The notes beneath the pieces were generated by a model. The model saw nothing but the letters and a program-made list of their open reading frames with translations, did not search any database and was not told the DNA's origin. Positions 4,300-5,325 of a stretch of DNA of 5,325 nucleotides are shown piece by piece. The stretch is from Alphaproteobacteria bacterium CG11_big_fil_rev_8_21_14_0_20_44_7 (lineage in GTDB: Bacteria > Pseudomonadota > Alphaproteobacteria > Rickettsiales > 21-14-0-20-44-7), in the NCBI GenBank assembly GCA_002787615.1, contig PCXJ01000076.1, forward strand, positions 1 to 5,325, read 5' to 3'. A program made the position numbers and the translations under genes. Position 1 is the first letter of the stretch; each line of letters starts with the position of its first letter.

Positions 4300-5325
4300 A
4301 TGAAGTTGATGTGCAAATTATTGTTTTTAGTGGTTTTCTCAATATCTTTGAGCCTGATTACTGCTGAAAACTCCCAAGCACGCAAGGTTTCCAGCTCCAA
4401 AGTCTATAAAACTTCCGGAAATCCCAAATATGCAGCTTTTCTGGTGGATTCTGACACCGGAAAAATTCTTCATCAGGAAAATGCAGATTCTACCCGCCAT
4501 CCGGCATCGCTTACCAAAATGATGACTTTGTACCTAACTTTTGAAGCTTTGCGCGCCGGAAAATTAAAATGGAATGAGAAAATGCCGATTTCGCGTGAGG
4601 CGGCAAGTCGTCCACAAACAAATTTATCGCTGAAAGCGGGTGAGAAAATCCGCGTGCGCGATGCAGTATTGGCGCTGATTATACGCTCTGCCAACGATGC
4701 CGCAGTTGTTCTGGCGGAAAGACTGGGCGGAACAGAGGCTAATTTCGCCAAAACTATGACTGCCCGCGCCAAACAATTAGGTATGAAAAATACTGTTTTC
4801 AGAAATGCATCAGGATTGCATGACCCAAAGCAGGTCACAACTGCAAAGGATATGGCACTTTTGGGAATCGCGCTGAAAAAGCATTACAAAGAATATTATC
4901 ATTATTTCTCGCGCACACAATTTGTCTATAACGGAAAAACCTATAAATCACATAACCGCGTTCTCACCAGCTATGCCGGAGCAGACGGGCTGAAAACCGG
5001 CTATGTTAATGCCTCAGGATTTAATCTGGTCACTTCTGCAAAGCGCGGCAGGGATAATGTCGTTGGTGTTGTTTTGGGGGGCAGAAGCGGCAAAACCCGT
5101 GATGCAAAAATGATGTCACTGCTAGATGAAGGCTTTATGCGGATGGCGAGTTTGCGCAGTGAGCGCGTTCAGGAAATCGCAACTTTGAGTATGTCAGCCG
5201 CCGATGCGCCTTATCCGGTGAGCAAGAATTATGCTGAAGAGGGTGGTTATGAGGCTTATATCGAAGAGAAGTCTGGGGCTGGTGCGCCAGTAGCCTCCGA
5301 GGCGCAATATCCACAAAGCATCAAA
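4300..5325 (+). CDS. D-alanyl-D-alanine carboxypeptidase (peptidase S11, PBP5/6 type), 3' end missing
   Basis: This penicillin-binding protein removes the terminal D-Ala from peptidoglycan pentapeptides in the periplasm and so limits cross-linking. The 342 codons seen run open to the window edge. The N-terminus is a signal peptide (KLMCKLLFLVVFSISLSLI, 2-20) with likely cleavage after SQA (27) or shortly before it. All three active-site motifs of the family are present: SLTK with nucleophile S70 and K73, SAN (130-132), and KTG (232-234). Supporting blocks are RHPASLTKMMTLYLTFEAL (66-84), ANDAAVVLAERLGG (131-144), NASGLHDP (169-176) and ADGLKTGYVNASG (228-240). The catalytic domain ends near residue 285; the tail is acidic, then rich in A, G, S and P, like a linker. 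Alphaproteobacterial relatives often end in a SPOR domain, but that part is outside the window. The start is supported by GAGG at 4289-4292. The paralogue letter (dacA, dacC, dacF) cannot be decided. Confidence 0.95.
   Translation, partial: MKLMCKLLFLVVFSISLSLITAENSQARKVSSSKVYKTSGNPKYAAFLVDSDTGKILHQENADSTRHPASLTKMMTLYLTFEALRAGKLKWNEKMPISREAASRPQTNLSLKAGEKIRVRDAVLALIIRSANDAAVVLAERLGGTEANFAKTMTARAKQLGMKNTVFRNASGLHDPKQVTTAKDMALLGIALKKHYKEYYHYFSRTQFVYNGKTYKSHNRVLTSYAGADGLKTGYVNASGFNLVTSAKRGRDNVVGVVLGGRSGKTRDAKMMSLLDEGFMRMASLRSERVQEIATLSMSAADAPYPVSKNYAEEGGYEAYIEEKSGAGAPVASEAQYPQSIK

Noticed and set aside
4119..4838. Minus-strand frames at 4119-4400 and 4473-4838
   Set aside because: The first spans the modA end, the leader and the start of the carboxypeptidase; the second is antisense to its SLTK and SAN motifs. 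Neither shows a domain or an initiation signal.

Overview
The window most likely comes from an alphaproteobacterial chromosome of moderately low G+C. The phosphoglycerate kinase carries the alphaproteobacterial-looking VNDAFSCSHR variant. The D,D-carboxypeptidase at the right end has the block RHPASLTKMMTLYLTFEAL, which is typical of alphaproteobacterial S11 peptidases. No mobility genes, tRNAs, rRNAs or CRISPR arrays are visible, and the genes look like ordinary chromosomal housekeeping and hypothetical genes. The genus cannot be named from sequence alone.

Layout, left to right: an 80-aa unknown protein (55-297, +) converges with only 9 bp between stops on a 142-aa unknown protein (307-735, -). 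A short divergent intergenic region then leads to pgk (832-2022, +), the one central-metabolism gene. It is followed 15 bp later by a 120-aa lipoprotein with four conserved-looking cysteines (2038-2400, +). A GC-rich palindromic repeat of about 110 bp (2450-2562) fills most of the convergent gap to a 224-aa glutamate-rich unknown protein (2614-3288, -). Divergent from that gene is a ModA-type periplasmic binding protein (3390-4169, +) with no modB or modC visible. After a 130-bp leader comes a D-alanyl-D-alanine carboxypeptidase (peptidase S11, PBP5/6 type), cut off by the right end of the window after 342 codons.

The genes do not form an obvious pathway or operon; each seems to be its own transcription unit. 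The most interesting signal is regulatory. Five of the seven genes (80-aa, 142-aa, pgk, lipoprotein, 224-aa) have no good Shine-Dalgarno sequence. In each case a -35-like hexamer, exactly 17 nt of spacer and a -10-like hexamer end 5 to 7 nt before the start codon. That geometry puts the transcription start at or next to the initiation codon and predicts leaderless mRNAs. The carboxypeptidase gene is the contrast: it has a normal GAGG Shine-Dalgarno 7 nt upstream of ATG and a leader of about 58 nt. The matches to consensus are only 3 to 5 of 6 and were found by eye, so this is a hypothesis. No clearly new multi-gene system was found.
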